This document shows positions 22,982-37,000 of a DNA stretch of 64,000 nt, one piece after another. The position numbers and the translations under genes are program-made. Numbering within the stretch: position 1 is the stretch's first letter; every line of letters starts with the position of its first letter. Source of the stretch: Owenia fusiformis. Its lineage: Eukaryota > Annelida > Polychaeta > Sabellida > Oweniidae. The DNA is taken from positions 45,585,885-45,649,884 of the forward strand of contig CAIIXF020000001.1 of NCBI GenBank assembly GCA_903813345.2, in the 5' to 3' direction. A model generated the notes under the pieces. It saw only the letters and a list, made by a program, of their open reading frames with translations, had not been told where the DNA came from and did no database searches.

Positions 22982-23465
22982 AATGTCAGGTGTCCTGCAT
23001 TGTTAAAATCCATGTCAATGTGAAGAGTAGTTATATGAAATAATTTTGTTACAAAAAATCAGCAAAAAATTATATCTGTTTTTTTTATTTTCAGCCATTA
23101 AAGTTAACATTGATTTGACCATCTGTCTCTCAGTCAGTCCAAAATAGTGGCAAGTTTTAAAACCTCTGTCTGTCAACACTTGGCTCTTTTTAAATCTTCT
23201 GTAGATAGGATTCCTGTTTTAAAATATTTTTGTTCAACATCAATAAAGAAAAAAAACCTGTGACTCTTGCTTCAAAATCTCGCCTATTTTCAAAATGGCC
23301 ACCATTTTTGTCTCGGGAATTCACTTTTGGCCCATTTTCTAGCTTTACAAATAAGTTCAGGTGTCCTGCATTGTAAAAAGCCATGTCTTTGTAAAGAGTA
23401 GTTGTATGAAATTAATAATTTTGTTACAAAAAATCGGCAAAAAATTATATCCGTTTTTTTATTTT
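22982..23465 (+). repeat. Local tandem duplication next to the gap
   Basis: 22982-23098 and 23347-23463 are near copies (tcaggtgtcctgcattgt; gttacaaaaaatcagcaaaa versus gttacaaaaaatcggcaaaa), about 365 bp apart. More copies may lie in the gap. Confidence 0.75.
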
Positions 23466-23578
23466 CACTTTTGAGCAACACCATGTGAGTTCAGTACCCA
23501 CGGTACTAATTTTTTTATCGGGTACGATTTTTCAAACGATTGATGTGTGTTCAGGAAAAAATTAGTTAAAATAATTAC

Positions 23579-24834
23579 CGGCAGGAAAGCGGGTTGGTGC
23601 CATAGACGTTTGTGGAGGGACAGATGTTTTTGAGGTTGGAGCTTTCGTTGTTGTGAGTTTCTGGGTTGTCGCCTTTGTCGTTGGTTTCTCAGTCTGCGCC
23701 TGTGTTGAACTGGAGTCAGCAAATGGATCGCAATTCTCTAGAACTAGATACCCAGTCACACCCCCATTTGGCCAGTAGTATTTCAGAACTGATACCATAA
23801 TTTCAAAGGATTGTTGCTGTAACTTTCTTTCAACTAGAAAATTCCTTTGAGCGAAGAATTCAAAGCAGTTTCTAGTACATTTCAAATTTTGCATAATTCC
23901 ATAAACCTGGAAAACATACAAACAAATACACACTCAATTTGTACATAGAATGTTAAAAGTACAAGTAAATAGCCTAGAAATACATTTTCCATCTATTTCG
24001 GTCATTTTTCATTTTTATCAAATCTTTTCCTCCTTTACCACGAACAAAATTAACATCTCCCTTGATAAACTGTTTTGATCGTAAAACTATTTAATTCAAT
24101 TTACATTTTGTAATTTGAATATACCTTCATCCTACACTATGTAAACGGAACACCTGAAGAACATGCTTCTGTAAATATGTTGAATCTCTTTTTTATACTT
24201 TTAACTTTGTAAATTATGTAATTTAATCTGATGTACACAACTCGGAGGAAATAAAGAAACATAAACACTCGATGCCGTATGTATAAATAGTCTCACCTCT
24301 ATATTTTTGACAATAACGTTGAAATGAATTGCGAACTCATACCCAACATCGAAGTCCGAGACTCCATCAAACCGTCCTTTGAACTTTCGTAAATTTCCCT
24401 CGATCCATGAATGGTTGTTGGCAATAACCATGGGTTTCTTGTTGGGGCAGGATGTGAAGGCTACAATATTTAGATACTAAGCTTACGTTTATTTCAGGTA
24501 GAAATGCCTTTCTAATTTTACCTAGAATTCGTACTAGTCATTTATACCATTAACTAAACCAAATCATGTTGTTAACGATTCTAGATCGTTGCTTGTTTGT
24601 TTGTTTTACATTTTGGGATCAAATGATTTCAAATCAATATTGATGGGGTCGCGACTGCGAAACAATTATAATCTAAATCCTAATTATTTAAAAACGTAAG
24701 AAGATGATGTCTTTACTACTGCTCTGTTAACTACTAAAGTATCATATTGCTATTAATTAGTAATTTTACTAACCTGAAAAAACGCATTGAGCAAATATCA
24801 AAATACCCAGGATCCGATGTGCATGGCCGGCCAT
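23579..24834 (-). CDS. Secreted protein, possible carbohydrate-binding domain, 3' end missing
   Basis: Three minus-strand exons join in phase: 24834-24774, 24460-24297 and 23906-23579, with donors gttagt, gtgaga and gtaatt and acceptors attgtag and tttccag. The product starts MAGHAHRILGILIFAQCVFS, a clear signal peptide. About 130 residues follow with a beta-rich pattern (FKGRFDG, VGYEFAIHF, NIEVYG, LENC) and four cysteines. Next comes a Thr/Lys/Pro-rich linker (KPTTKATTQKLTTTK) like those joining modules in extracellular enzymes. The spacing of Gly and aromatic residues recalls family-2-like carbohydrate-binding modules of invertebrate glycosidases; I rate that as a guess. At least one more exon should lie beyond 23579, probably in or past the gap. 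Confidence 0.55.
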
Positions 24835-26016
24835 CCCGACTGCCCAAAGAAATGTAATTTATTGTTGAACTTGATTTCTTCATATACCTGTTCGACGTAC
24901 GTTGTATCACTTCATCGTCGCGTCAACAATTTGCACTTTAATTTGAATTACGTCTGTTTTGTCTAACATGGTAGCACCCAGTTAAACAAATGTCACCAAA
25001 TATACCGATATAGAATCGTATGCAAATGTGCTAGAATATGTAATTAAGATGAAAGTCGGAAATGAGCGAATTGTTGACATGGGATTTGTTCAAATGAATA
25101 TAACACAGGGACATTTTGTTTTGGTCACATTTTAAACTTTTAAACTGACCTTATCAAGCGTTCCATCTGAGTGTTTTCGAGTAGTCACGATTTTGCCCGG
25201 GTGTACACAAACAATTTTAAGTACGGCCATGTGCATACAAACCAATATATCACCTGCATTTTCAAAGGCATTGGAGGATTGAAATGTCAAAATAAATGCC
25301 ATTTTTTGCGTTACCGTTTGTTAATGTTTACGTTGTCGGCGTAAAATGTTGATTTTTTGTTGAAACCATTTTAATTTTGTTCTGACACGTCGCAAAAAAG
25401 TTCGCGCAAGTATTAATCACATTTTCGCTTTTCAACACCACAGAATAAAATGTACACATATGGAAATCCTTTCGTCCTCCACATTTTCCTCTATATCTCA
25501 AAATATTTAAGGCGAATAATTTTGAAATCGTAATGTAGTAACAAAAAATGAGCAAAAAAGGTCGCTGTCGACAGATTCTATTTTTCAAACTATATGACGA
25601 CACGATATGGGACGCTTATTAGAATTCATCCTTTGAAATAACACTTCCATCTACCTTTATCAAGACGAAAATAAAGTATAATAGTCAAATATTGTTCGAG
25701 TTATGTGCGTTTAAAGACAAAAAATTATTCAAATTGTAACGTGTCGACAGCGGATATTTGGCAGATTTTCGGGTAAAAAACTCTTTTTTTAAAAAAGAAC
25801 GCGCAAGAATTGTGAAAGAAGTGTACTTGATTTGAAAACTTCATTAAAGCAGCTTTAAAATGATATATAATTTGATTAGAATATTATCTTATATTCCGAA
25901 GAATTAAAGTTACATTCATGCGATACCCTAAAAACACAAGTGCGCCAGCTTTTTGCGACGTGTCTCTCAATATCGAGGACAATCCTAATGAAAAATGCAT
26001 TTTATTGTGACAGACA
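24835..26016. other. Intergenic, promoter side of the secreted-protein gene
   Basis: I see no supported gene. Open frames at 25328-25603 (minus) lack features. It is AT-rich throughout. Confidence 0.45.
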
Positions 26017-26018
26017 TA

Positions 26019-26523
26019 CGAGGGTTGATCATAAAGTTCTCATAATATCTCTCTAATTTCTTTATTTTTCAATATTTTCCTATGAAATTTTCACAGAATG
26101 TGCAGCATGGAATGTTTTATTAATCCAGCAAAAAATATTTGGAATAACAGAAGCATTAAATAAGAAATGGTTGCCATAGAAACTTGAAATCAAGGCACCC
26201 GGGGCAAATAAAAAACTAGCTAGAATAGCCCCCATTATTATTCAAGTTAACATTTTAACGTGTTTGGTAATTCATGAGAGTTTATTATGTATGTAAACAT
26301 GGTTAATTAAGCGCATTCTCTCAATTATTTTTATTTGCCCCGGGTGCCTTGATTTCCCGTTACTATGGCAAGCATTTCTTATTCAATATTTCTGTTAAAC
26401 TAAACATTTTTTGCTGAATTAATAAGACATTCTATGCTGGACATTCGGTGAAAATTTCATTAGAATATATTGAAAAATAAAGAAATTAGAGAGATATTAT
26501 GAGAACTTTATGATCAACCCTCG
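26019..26523. mobile_element. Mariner-type foldback MITE, TA flanks
   Basis: The ends CGAGGGTTGATCATAAAGTT and its complement extend as inverted repeats of roughly 200 bp per arm, including the inner gcacccggggcaaataaaaa / tttatttgccccgggtgc pair. TA flanks both sides (26017-26018, 26524-26525). CGAGGG termini after TA are typical of mariner elements. No transposase is present. Confidence 0.8.
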
Positions 26524-26525
26524 TA

Positions 26526-28009
26526 TACACTGTGATATCATGTATCATGTGTACAGTGTATATAAATGTATGTCTAATAAAGAATCTACACTATTAAAAA
26601 TAGTGTACAAAATATCCTGTATAATGGTTATTTCTTATAATTATAAATAACTAGATCATCAGTGCTGTTTTCCGCGGCGCGGCCCCATCTATGACCCTTT
26701 TAACTTGCCAACTATAAAAAATTATCTATTGCTTGAATTCGTGAATGCAAATAACGGCTAGCGGCTACCGGAATAACCTACTACTTTACTCAAATGCTGC
26801 TGCACTGGATACCGGTGTAAAAGGGTAGGAGGTCCTATCAAATTATAGTCCTACTTTCCATTGATTTATATTGTGACCTAAATACAACTCTTTCCCTTAT
26901 TATCGTATCCACAATCAGGGCCAGTAAGGGCCTTTAAGAAAGGGGACCATAATCCCCAGGGGACCATAATTCCTTTTACACCGGATTAACCTACTTTTTA
27001 ATGACCAAGTCATTTGAATATGAATGGAATAGTAGCATGTACATTGTACTATACATATTTAAATGAGTTGGCAATAAAATAGTAAGTTCATCCGGTAGCC
27101 GACAGGCGTTAGTTCGCGAATACAAGGTTAGCTTGTAAATAAGATGCTGAAATGGGATATATTTGACAGTTTTTAACATATTGTAAAAAAGATGCTGAAA
27201 TGATATATTTGACAGTTTTTAACATACTTTAAACTCCCAAACTCCCATGAAGTGTCTCTGAAGAGATAATTGAAGACTAGAGATAATTGAAGACTAGCAC
27301 TGCCACGGAGTTTGTTAAACTTTGACTCAAAAATGATGAAAATTCGCTGACTCACCACTTTTGAGACTGATTTGCAACCTGATCCACACATAAAAAAATT
27401 ATCACGCTTAAAGTCCCCCGTCTAATGTTTGAAAATATGTTTTTATCATTCATTTACTGAAAACGTGTGACCATGTCATTTGCAACTCAGGGCATAGTTT
27501 TTTCATGATACCCAATACGGGAGAAAACGGCTAAATATTATGCAATAGTACATGCGCCGCGGGTGGACTTCCCCGATAGACTAGTCTAGTCCGAATTTGA
27601 AATGTTTATAGAAAACTGGCTATCGAGGATTTGAAGTCTGTCATTGGGATTTTGTTTTAAAGCATGAGTATCAAAAACAACAATAATTCATTATTTAATG
27701 TTGTCTACATGCAATGACATTTATCTTACAGATGAAAGATTTTTCTTCAAAATGAGACCCTGATCATTATAAAATTCGGACCAATGCCAAATTCAATCAT
27801 ACCTTTTTTTACTTATAGTTCCCAGAAAAATTGAAGCGTTATCCTCCTTCTTATCATATACATATTGACTCAGATCTGACATAAGCAACTCATAGAGTTA
27901 GAGGATGGTTGTTGACCGTAAACCTATAACAAAACAAAACGTCACGTTCGGTAGTTGGCTGCAACATATTTGCCGAACTGCATCATGGGACAGGTGCTCG
28001 AAATTCAAA
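26526..28009. other. Intergenic sequence upstream of RAVER, local duplications
   Basis: A direct repeat of about 40 bp (aagatgctgaaatg..atatatttgacagtttttaacata) occurs at 27141-27180 and 27189-27226. A 17-bp tandem repeat (agataattgaagactag) follows at about 27266-27299. An inverted pair, accggtgtaaaagg near 26812 and ccttttacaccgg near 26972, suggests a small foldback element. The RAVER promoter and 5' UTR should lie in the last few hundred bases; no TATA box stands out. Confidence 0.45.
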
Positions 28010-31000
28010 ATGGCAGATCCGACAAAAATTAAATTCGAACAAAATTGCCTTAAAAGTGGCATCATAGAGCCTCAAATCCGCAATGTATCGGTTAAAATAA
28101 AGGACAAAGATGCAAAGAATGAGCTCAATCTAAATAAAACATTCGATTGCGGACCTGTTTCTCTCAGGAATGACCTTCAAGAAGCCATTGATAATTCACA
28201 AAAAGAATTTTTCAAAAATCGAAAAGTGATCATCAAAAATGTCCCTCCTGTTACTTATAATGTAAGTACAAAGATAGATTTATATCATGTTTTATTACAA
28301 CAACATAATGCTGATTTAGATATTAACTGCTCTTCGTGTTTTCTTCTATCATTACCAAAACTTCACTTGGGAATTCGACTAAGTCAATTCAAAATCAAAT
28401 TGAAAGTTTCATTGAAACTCATTGCCATTTTTCAAGTTCTGAGCTGAATTTCATAATTTTAATTTTTAATGCTATAGCTTACAGTGCTAGCCATAATCAT
28501 GATCTTTCAAGAGTCTGTTGAAATTAGCTACAGTTTTCAAACTAAATAGAGTTACCCGTGCCAGGACTATAGTCGTGAGAATGTTTCAATCTTTTGCCTG
28601 TATGACTACAACATGGCAGAACGGAAACATTTTTCTTTTTCATCAAGAGAGATTCCATCACTTTTCAAGATGGCGGTTGGATTTAAAAGGGAATTTCCTT
28701 ACTAACTTCGAGAGCCATGTTAGATTTTGAAACTTATGGCTCTCAAATGGGGAAGTGGACATCTGATCAATAGTGACCTTTTAAATCGAATTAAGTCGAT
28801 CAGCGGCCTACTTTTGTTCTCTAACTATGTTATACATCATTATCATCCTTCCGTGCAAGTATTGGATCGCTGAATTACTTCCTTTTCGATCAAGACTTGT
28901 AATTGTTAGTCGAGTGAATGTTTTTATTGCCAAATTTCAATATGGCGTTTTCTGCTCGGACAATTCCGTGAATCTCCGGAGGTTGCCCAAACCTAAATCA
29001 TTCTCAAAATTCATTGCGTATCTCGCTCCTAGCAAACCGAGGTATATAAAGGCATTAGGCAATTATTACTCCTGAGCACTTTCCAATAAATCTTACCACA
29101 ATAAACAAACTTGTGGAGCTCAAACTCAGACAAATGCGTCATGCATACACTGGTATGAAGCCTTGGAGACACATTTCGATAAATATGATTTACGGGGTAT
29201 ACTTTTCTGCAGTATTGGGAGAGTTTGGGACATTAAATGTTAAGATTCAAGAAAATGACTTATCAATTATCTTTGGCTAGAGCTGTAGGCCTAAACTCAT
29301 GCATTATCTACCTTTTATCCTAATTATGTCCTATTATGTCAGATTACACAGCCATGTTAATTGCCTGATTCGTCAATGCATGCTAGGCCTACCAAGACCA
29401 GGACCTTCTGAATGAAAGTGTGATGCTCTACCGCTAAGCCAAAGAGACTTAAGTCACCACAGCTGAGCTGTAGTAGCATCTTACTATCCAAGGGCTGTTA
29501 CATAGTTGCACCAACCTCTCACAATGTATTCAGTGTTATGGTGAGAGTTTTCATTTTCTTTTCTAGGAGGTCAAATGCTTTATGGGGAATTATGCTGTGG
29601 CGAACATTGCAATCAGTAAGAAGGCTAGACATGGTAAGTAGGACCTGGCGGTTAATCTAATTTTTGTATGTCTTCATACATTATAGGGTTGTTTTACAAT
29701 CATACCATATTCTCTGTAATTACCCCTCAGGGCGCTTAGAAAATTGAAAATGCATCCCTCAGACCTTCCTTCTAATAAGCAGCCATATAATGTAACAAGT
29801 TTAAAATCCTGGGAATTTCACTTTTGACAAAGTAACAGCATATTTTTACAATAATGATATGACAGTATTTGTTATTGGAGAGATTACGGTAAAGACTGCT
29901 AAAATAAAGCAAAGATCTTGCAAGAATATAACTAGACAATATTGACAGTGATTGAAGAAATCCCCAGCAGAGCCCCTCAGATCGAAGGCATTGTTTTCCC
30001 AGATTATCTTCAATATTTGCACTAGAGATGGTTGGATATCAATCTAAAGTTATACCTTATCTTTTTAATTTGATAATAGATCATCACTTTTCATGTAAAA
30101 GTCTAGAAATTTTAAAAAGAAACGAGAAAACTCATGAAAAGCCCATGTTTCCTTGCAGAAGTTTTCTGGGATAAATGACGAAACAAAATTCTTAAACTTG
30201 AACATTTTCTTCATTCATTTTTGATTATTGGGTTATAAGATTAGTTTAGTGTGATGTGAGAAGCACCCAATGATAGATATTTATCGAGAGGATGCATCAA
30301 ATTACAAAATGTGTTACATTTACTGCAGTTTAGTGTACTCTATTATCACCCATTTGATTCATCAGAATTCCAATCTTTTTCTCATGTTTTCACTATTCCT
30401 TGTTCATTTCCTTATATTTTTTTAACTTTGTGAAGCGGGGTGGGTGGTAAATACAGCAATTACAGTAAGTGTTTTTATTTTACCTAAGTCGTCTATAATT
30501 TCTCAAAAATTGGAACATTCCTATGTGAAATAACTTGTAACACTTCATAAATTCTGTTTCAGCAATTGTGAACTTACTTCACGGTGAGGAAGCAGAGGAG
30601 GTTGAAAAAGTGCTAGATGGGCAAAAGCTGCTCGGAATGGAGGTCTCTGTATCACTATATCCTCATGAAAGATTGCTATGTGTGGCCCACCTGCCTTCAA
30701 ATATGTCAGATTCAGAATTCAGGACAACTATGTTAGAATATGGAAGCATTGAGAGATGTTTTATCATGCGCAGTTCAATTACAGGTTTGTGTGCTTTGTA
30801 TTGATTGGTTTGCATAATTGACTTGATTCTTTTCTCTTAGGCTATTCTTTTAACTTTCTATAGTATATGCCTCAGTATATACAACTGTATGTCATCAGTA
30901 TGTATGTTAGTTTTTTAACTTTAATCATGGCTTGCTTAGACCTTGTGAGTGAAACTATAACATTATAATTTCTTATCATGAGCTTGATGCAGTACTACGG

Positions 31001-34000
31001 TATGAAATAAAAATACAGTATGCTCATGTTCAACCCAAAAACATCCACGGCTACACAATAGACAGAAAGAGTGGACTTTGTCTTTATGAAAAACAAGCTT
31101 GATTCAATTATGATTTAAAAGCATATGCTCTTACTTGTAAATATTTTCAGGGTTGCCTAAGGGGTACGGATTTGTAGAGTTCACTCACAACAAAGAACAC
31201 ACGGAAAGAGTCCAGCAAATTCTTGATGATAAACGTTATGGCTCATGTATAACATCATGTAACTTCTTGAAAGAGCGAGTGCTAACTTACAAAGATCTCC
31301 ACTCCAAGTGTTTGCTGGTTGACCATCTGCCCCCTGGTTATAATAACTTCAGCAGGCTGAAGAATCTGATGAACCAGTTTGCTCAACCGATATATACACA
31401 GGTATTTTGGCAATTCTTATGTTCATGATTTCATAAGATGGCAAACCAAACCATTGCATTTTTCTTAGTCATATCTTCAATACGTTAGCATCATTCTGTA
31501 AGCACAGTACTAGAATATATTACTTTTTGTCGCATAATTGAGGTCAAATCTGTAGAATAACGCAGATATATATTTATGATATTTTGCAAATGCATGGAAA
31601 AAAGTGATATCTGTGGAATACGGAGAATATTCCACAGATATGACTTTTTCCAAGGATTTGAAAACTCCCGCCAATGTGACGTGCATTGTTATATGGTTAC
31701 ATGGAAATGAAATGATAAATGCTTTGGCTATAGATCAGATGACAAAATTAAACTGAATGTTGTATTAAAATGCTTTGGAAGGTAAGCTATGGGATGATTT
31801 GACCTCAACTATGGGATAAATAGAACATCCTATGATTTTTTCGTGATATTATTTTAATCCACTCGCTGATATCAATATCTGCACTCATTCGCTACGCTTG
31901 ATTTCAACTCGTTGATAAAAATGATATCTCTCAAAATCATTAGTATATCCTATACATACATATACATGAAATTATACTAAACTTTAGTTCTCCTAATTTT
32001 TTCAAAATGAGTTTTTGAAAAAGCTGCTATTGAAACAGTGATAAAATTAGACATGTGTATAACAATTAAGATTTTAGTGGGTGGGTGTGAACGGAATGGT
32101 ACAACTTGTATTGACAGAGTTGTGGTATCACCTCTCACAATCCTCAGTAGTGCCTTATGGATGGCGTTTTCGAAACTATACACTTATAGTGATATTTTTG
32201 AATCACATGCTGAGTTGTTTTCATTTGTTTCAGTGTGCAGTAAAGAATGGTGTACCATTAGGATTTGCTGTATTCGAGTACAAAACTCCTGAAGAAGCTG
32301 AGCAGACACAGAGACATAATAATGGATACACAATAATTGGTAAATCAAATACCCTATCCTATACCTACTGATGTCCCTGTAGACTCCCGGCCTTGGGAGA
32401 TACACATATTTCCATGAGGATAAACCCTGTATCCAAAACCTCCCAGTATATAACCCCCTATGTGCCCTTCAATTTCATTTATTTCAAATGAAGGTACATT
32501 AAGAGTACAATTTTCTCCTGTGAGTTTTTTTCTCGAGTGAGGACGAAATTTTCAAATTTTCTCATTTTGAAGGGGGTGCAAATGGATGATCATGTAACCA
32601 GGTATTTGCACATGATGTTAAGTTGGTACAGTGCCTTTTTGTTTCAATTCTAGGAAATCATACAATTAAGTAGTGTTTCTAGAATTGTGATAAAAACTTC
32701 ATGACATAGTAAGAATATTATCCTTTATTTACAGGACAAAACAAAATCCGAGTGACATTCTGTATTCCTGGCTATGGGGCACCCGAATTACATAACATGA
32801 AAATGGTTAAAGCAACGGTAAGGAAGAATTTAAAGTTACAAACATTGTAAGCACAACTGCCAAAACGGAAGACCAATGAGCCCTACAAATCATGACACTC
32901 TCAATATTCTCTGTAAATACAATCTTCACATGAAGCAACAATACATCATATATCAATTTTAGTGAAAATGTTAGAGGCATCTCCAATCTTTCTGTTTTGA
33001 TTGCCTTGTTCTTGTGATTTTTCAGTGCAAGGCATATGCTTGTTATACTGATCGCTGTTGACATTTTAAGTACTTAAAATGATTCTGTAGTTGGCATGTT
33101 CTCATCTTTCAGGGTCAAAAAGTGAAGCAAGGACTCTTACCTAGACCTGTATCTGGTGTGAACCCCATGTTCCTGTCTAACCCTATCAACCCCATTATAC
33201 AGGCAGCCATGGCCCAGAACCCCACATGTAAGAAATGTTAGCCCATATGATCGATTTCATGATTTGTGATATGATTTTTGCAGTTTTTTGGTAATTAAAT
33301 AGCCAAGTACCATTCGCCCACTTAATAAACTAATTTTTTGTGGAAATCTATGTAAAACCTGTGAGACTTTGTTGAATTTAAAGAAAGCTACTTCTGAAGT
33401 ATAATCGCTGTACTTCCTTCAGTATAACAGATATCTGACCTTTAATCAAATTCACTCACAAGTAAAGCACTGATTTCATTGAAATACATATTTTAATTTT
33501 TGTATGTACCGATGCAATTTTCCTTATTCAAAGTCACACATGTTTTGAGAGTTTAAATAAATAACAAATTATTATTCTCTGTGGAACACAAAAAATGATT
33601 GAACTATATTTTCACTGGAAGTACGAGTATGTATCATGCTTTTATATCATCATTCAATGAATGTCAACTTAATTTGCATCACTGATTTGCATATTGGCAT
33701 AATACACATCACTTCAAAACTATGAAGTATTACATGGACAGATAAAAAGGTTGCAAAAATCAGTTATTTTACCACAATGTTATAATCAAAATTTCATTTG
33801 TTTTGTTTTAGTAATGCCAAACTTCCAAACTGTATTGCAACAATTACAAAGTATAAACCAAACTGCTGGGGTACAACATGGTGAGTATATTACTCAATAT
33901 TATCCATTTCTGCAATTTCTGATTCTTTTCATTATTTGATGTTATCACATGGCCATTTTGAATTACTATTATCTCTCACCCAGGTCTAATAGGAGTAGGG

Positions 34001-37000
34001 GGAAGTGACCCAATGTATCTGCAACTTGTTGCACTCTTGATGGCAGCTCAGATGCAACAGCCCAACCAGAATATGGTGAGTATGTGTGATTCTGAGTACA
34101 CTTTGTGATTGTCAGTACACTTTGTGATTGTCAGTACAGTGTGATTGTCGGTACACTTTGTGATTGTCAGTACACTTTGCGATTGTCAGTACACTTTGCG
34201 ATTGTCAGAGTACAGTGTGATTGTCGGTACACTTTGTGGTTGTCAGTACAATGTGTGTTTGTCGTTACAATAAGTGAATGTGAGTTGAATAATGTTATCT
34301 GATTGCAAGTACAATGTGTGATTGTCAGTACAATGTTTGATTGTTAGTACAGTGTGTGATTGTTAGTGAAGTGTGTGATATTACAATTACAGTTATAGTT
34401 AGTCTCATGCTTCATGACTGATATAATAACAATAGAAAAAATTATGATTCCATGATTTATGGTCCCCCTTCAATATGGTATCTACTGTCCCATCACTTTG
34501 GCATCCATGTTTTAGTCTCTGTCAATGTGATGCCGCTTGCCTAAGGGCACAAATGTTTTGTCGTCACGACTGGTAAATCAAACATAGACTTAGGTATACT
34601 CCATAGTGTTCATTATATCATCAAAATTTATTTTAGAATTCTTTTATAATAAATGTTGACATATGAACAGCTTTATTTGTACCTTTCAGATTGGAAATTG
34701 CAATGATCCACAGATCTTACAGAAAATTCTCAGTCTACAACAGAGTCTTAGTCAACACAATCAACACAATGTGGTAAGTTAACTTTGGACTGATATGTTT
34801 GCATCTCCAAATAAAAAGATCATTGTCTATTTTACTGCAGTCATTTCTGAACTCAGGTACCAGCATTCTCAACTCTTGAGCTGTATGAATAATTTGAATG
34901 TGAGTGTTATATCCATTTCCAATTTACCACAAATCTTATTAACTCTTTAAGTACAGATATACAAGTCAACACTTTCCAATCATTTTGATCATAAATTTGT
35001 TTGAGCCATTAGAAAATAATATCCCCTTGTGTATTATGATTTGTATGTCTTCAGCAAGAAGTTGTGACATATCATTGTGGGTGTTAATTCTTTGTAAAGG
35101 GCGTTCAGCAATAATTCTTAAATTTTCCAATGGAATTCCAATTATTCCCCATCACACTAGCAAGCATATATGGGAGTTTGGCTACTTTCAGAATCAAGCC
35201 AACATTGGTGCAAAGCCTTCACTACTGGGGACCCCGGCAATGGGCCAATTGAGCAGTATGATCCAGTCGCTGATCTCCCAAATACAGTCCACTCATAGGC
35301 AGTCTGCAGGTCCAGTGGATGATAATGGTAACACGAGTGAGAACCACTATCAGAAACCAAAGAAGCCTTGTCTATTACCTAACCCTGACCAGGCTCCCTC
35401 TGTGAATGTGCCCCTCAATTTATTGAACCAGAATAAAAACAACCATATATTGAATAGTATCACTAGCTTGCTAGCTCAGATGCAGAGAGGAGGGATGAAA
35501 CATAGTCAGATGCAGGAGAATGACAGTATGAGAGGTCCCCAAAACAATGGAGGACAGAGACCCCATTATACTTCAGGCTCGCGTACCCACCCTAACCCGA
35601 ACCAGAGTAGATATTCAAGTGATCCAAAACCAGGCCCTGGTAAGAAGATGGGTCTTCTGGGAAATGCTCCATCAGATGGGATCCAAGTACCTCTCTTGCC
35701 CCTTCCTGTGACTAAAAGTGTCTCTGGTCCTGAGAGGGAACAAACATCAAAGCTAGCCAGCTTGGAGAATACAAAACCAGCTCTTCTCCCCACTCCTGTT
35801 GAATCAAAAACAGAACCAGAGGAGAAAGGACCTAAGAAACTGTTGTTTACAGAATACCCACCTAAATCTACTCCAAATCTGCAAACACCTACCAAAGTTC
35901 CAAAAGAAGGACTCAACCCTGGTCTGAACCCACTATTTGCTGCATTTCTACAGGGACCTCTTGTGCCCACAAACCCTAATCAAGGAGAGTTTGAAATAGA
36001 AGTTAGCAACATTGCCTCTAAGAAGAAGAAATCCAAAGTACCTTTGCTTCCTATACCCCAGTCAGCCTTAGTGGACATCCCTATGACCAAGTTAATGACG
36101 AAGAAGAAGAAGAGGAAAGGTCTGTTAGGAGACATGCCAAGGAGGAATATGATGACTAGAGCACAAAGAAAGGTCAGTAGCTTTAGGTACCTGGAGGCTA
36201 GGTAAAAATTGCTACCCACATGTATAAAAGAATATACAGTTTTGATGATGCGTGCTCGTTAGATCTTTTTACCAAGTTGGGATGTATTTCTTTTATACCA
36301 GGTGTTTCAAAATAATTGACTCATAAAAATTGAGTTGAATCAATTTTTTACATTTGAAAAGCTTCCTGCTATACAAAATCCTTGCTATATATGTTTGTAT
36401 TTACCAAGCTATAAAACGGTATTTCTTCAGGCTAGACAAGCCAAAGAGAATGCTCAAATTCAACAAGCAGAGGAGATCCTTCATGCTCAACAACAAGTGG
36501 ACCAGAATGAGAGAAACAACAATCCTGAACATGAAGACCTGGTTGACACCCCTACACGCACCATACAGCAACAGCTTGATGCGTATCTTGCGAACACGCC
36601 TAAACGTCCAATGAATGATGGGCCACCTGGCTTTTTGCCACTTCCTTCTGGGCCTCCTTTGCAAGAGAATGTGTATCCCAGCATGCCACCTGTCTTTGAT
36701 ATTAATCCGGTGAGAAAAGCATTTAATTTTATAAAACTAAATCTATATTGGTGCTACTTTGAAGACAAATAAGCTAGAACGTTCAATTAAATAATTTGTG
36801 ATTCTTGAGACTACAGAAACTACTGTATAAAATAGTCTCATCTAATGGTTCTCTATTTATTCATGGCTTAATTTTTATGTCACCACCAGAACTGGTGATA
36901 TATTGTTATGGTCATCTAACTTTTTTCTGGATGATGTTTGACAGTTGGTGTTTGGGGTCTGTAACTGGGGTCTGTGTTTGGGGTCTGTTAATGCTTTGTT

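Noticed and set aside
22424-23023. Long open frames across the N run
   Set aside because: They consist of undefined bases; no coding evidence.
27905-28009. Upstream in-frame ATG for RAVER
   Set aside because: The extra 35 residues have no family similarity, while the ATG at 28010 has a stronger start context.
34105-34302. 65-codon frame in the minisatellite
   Set aside because: Translation of a tandem repeat, no start context or homologue.
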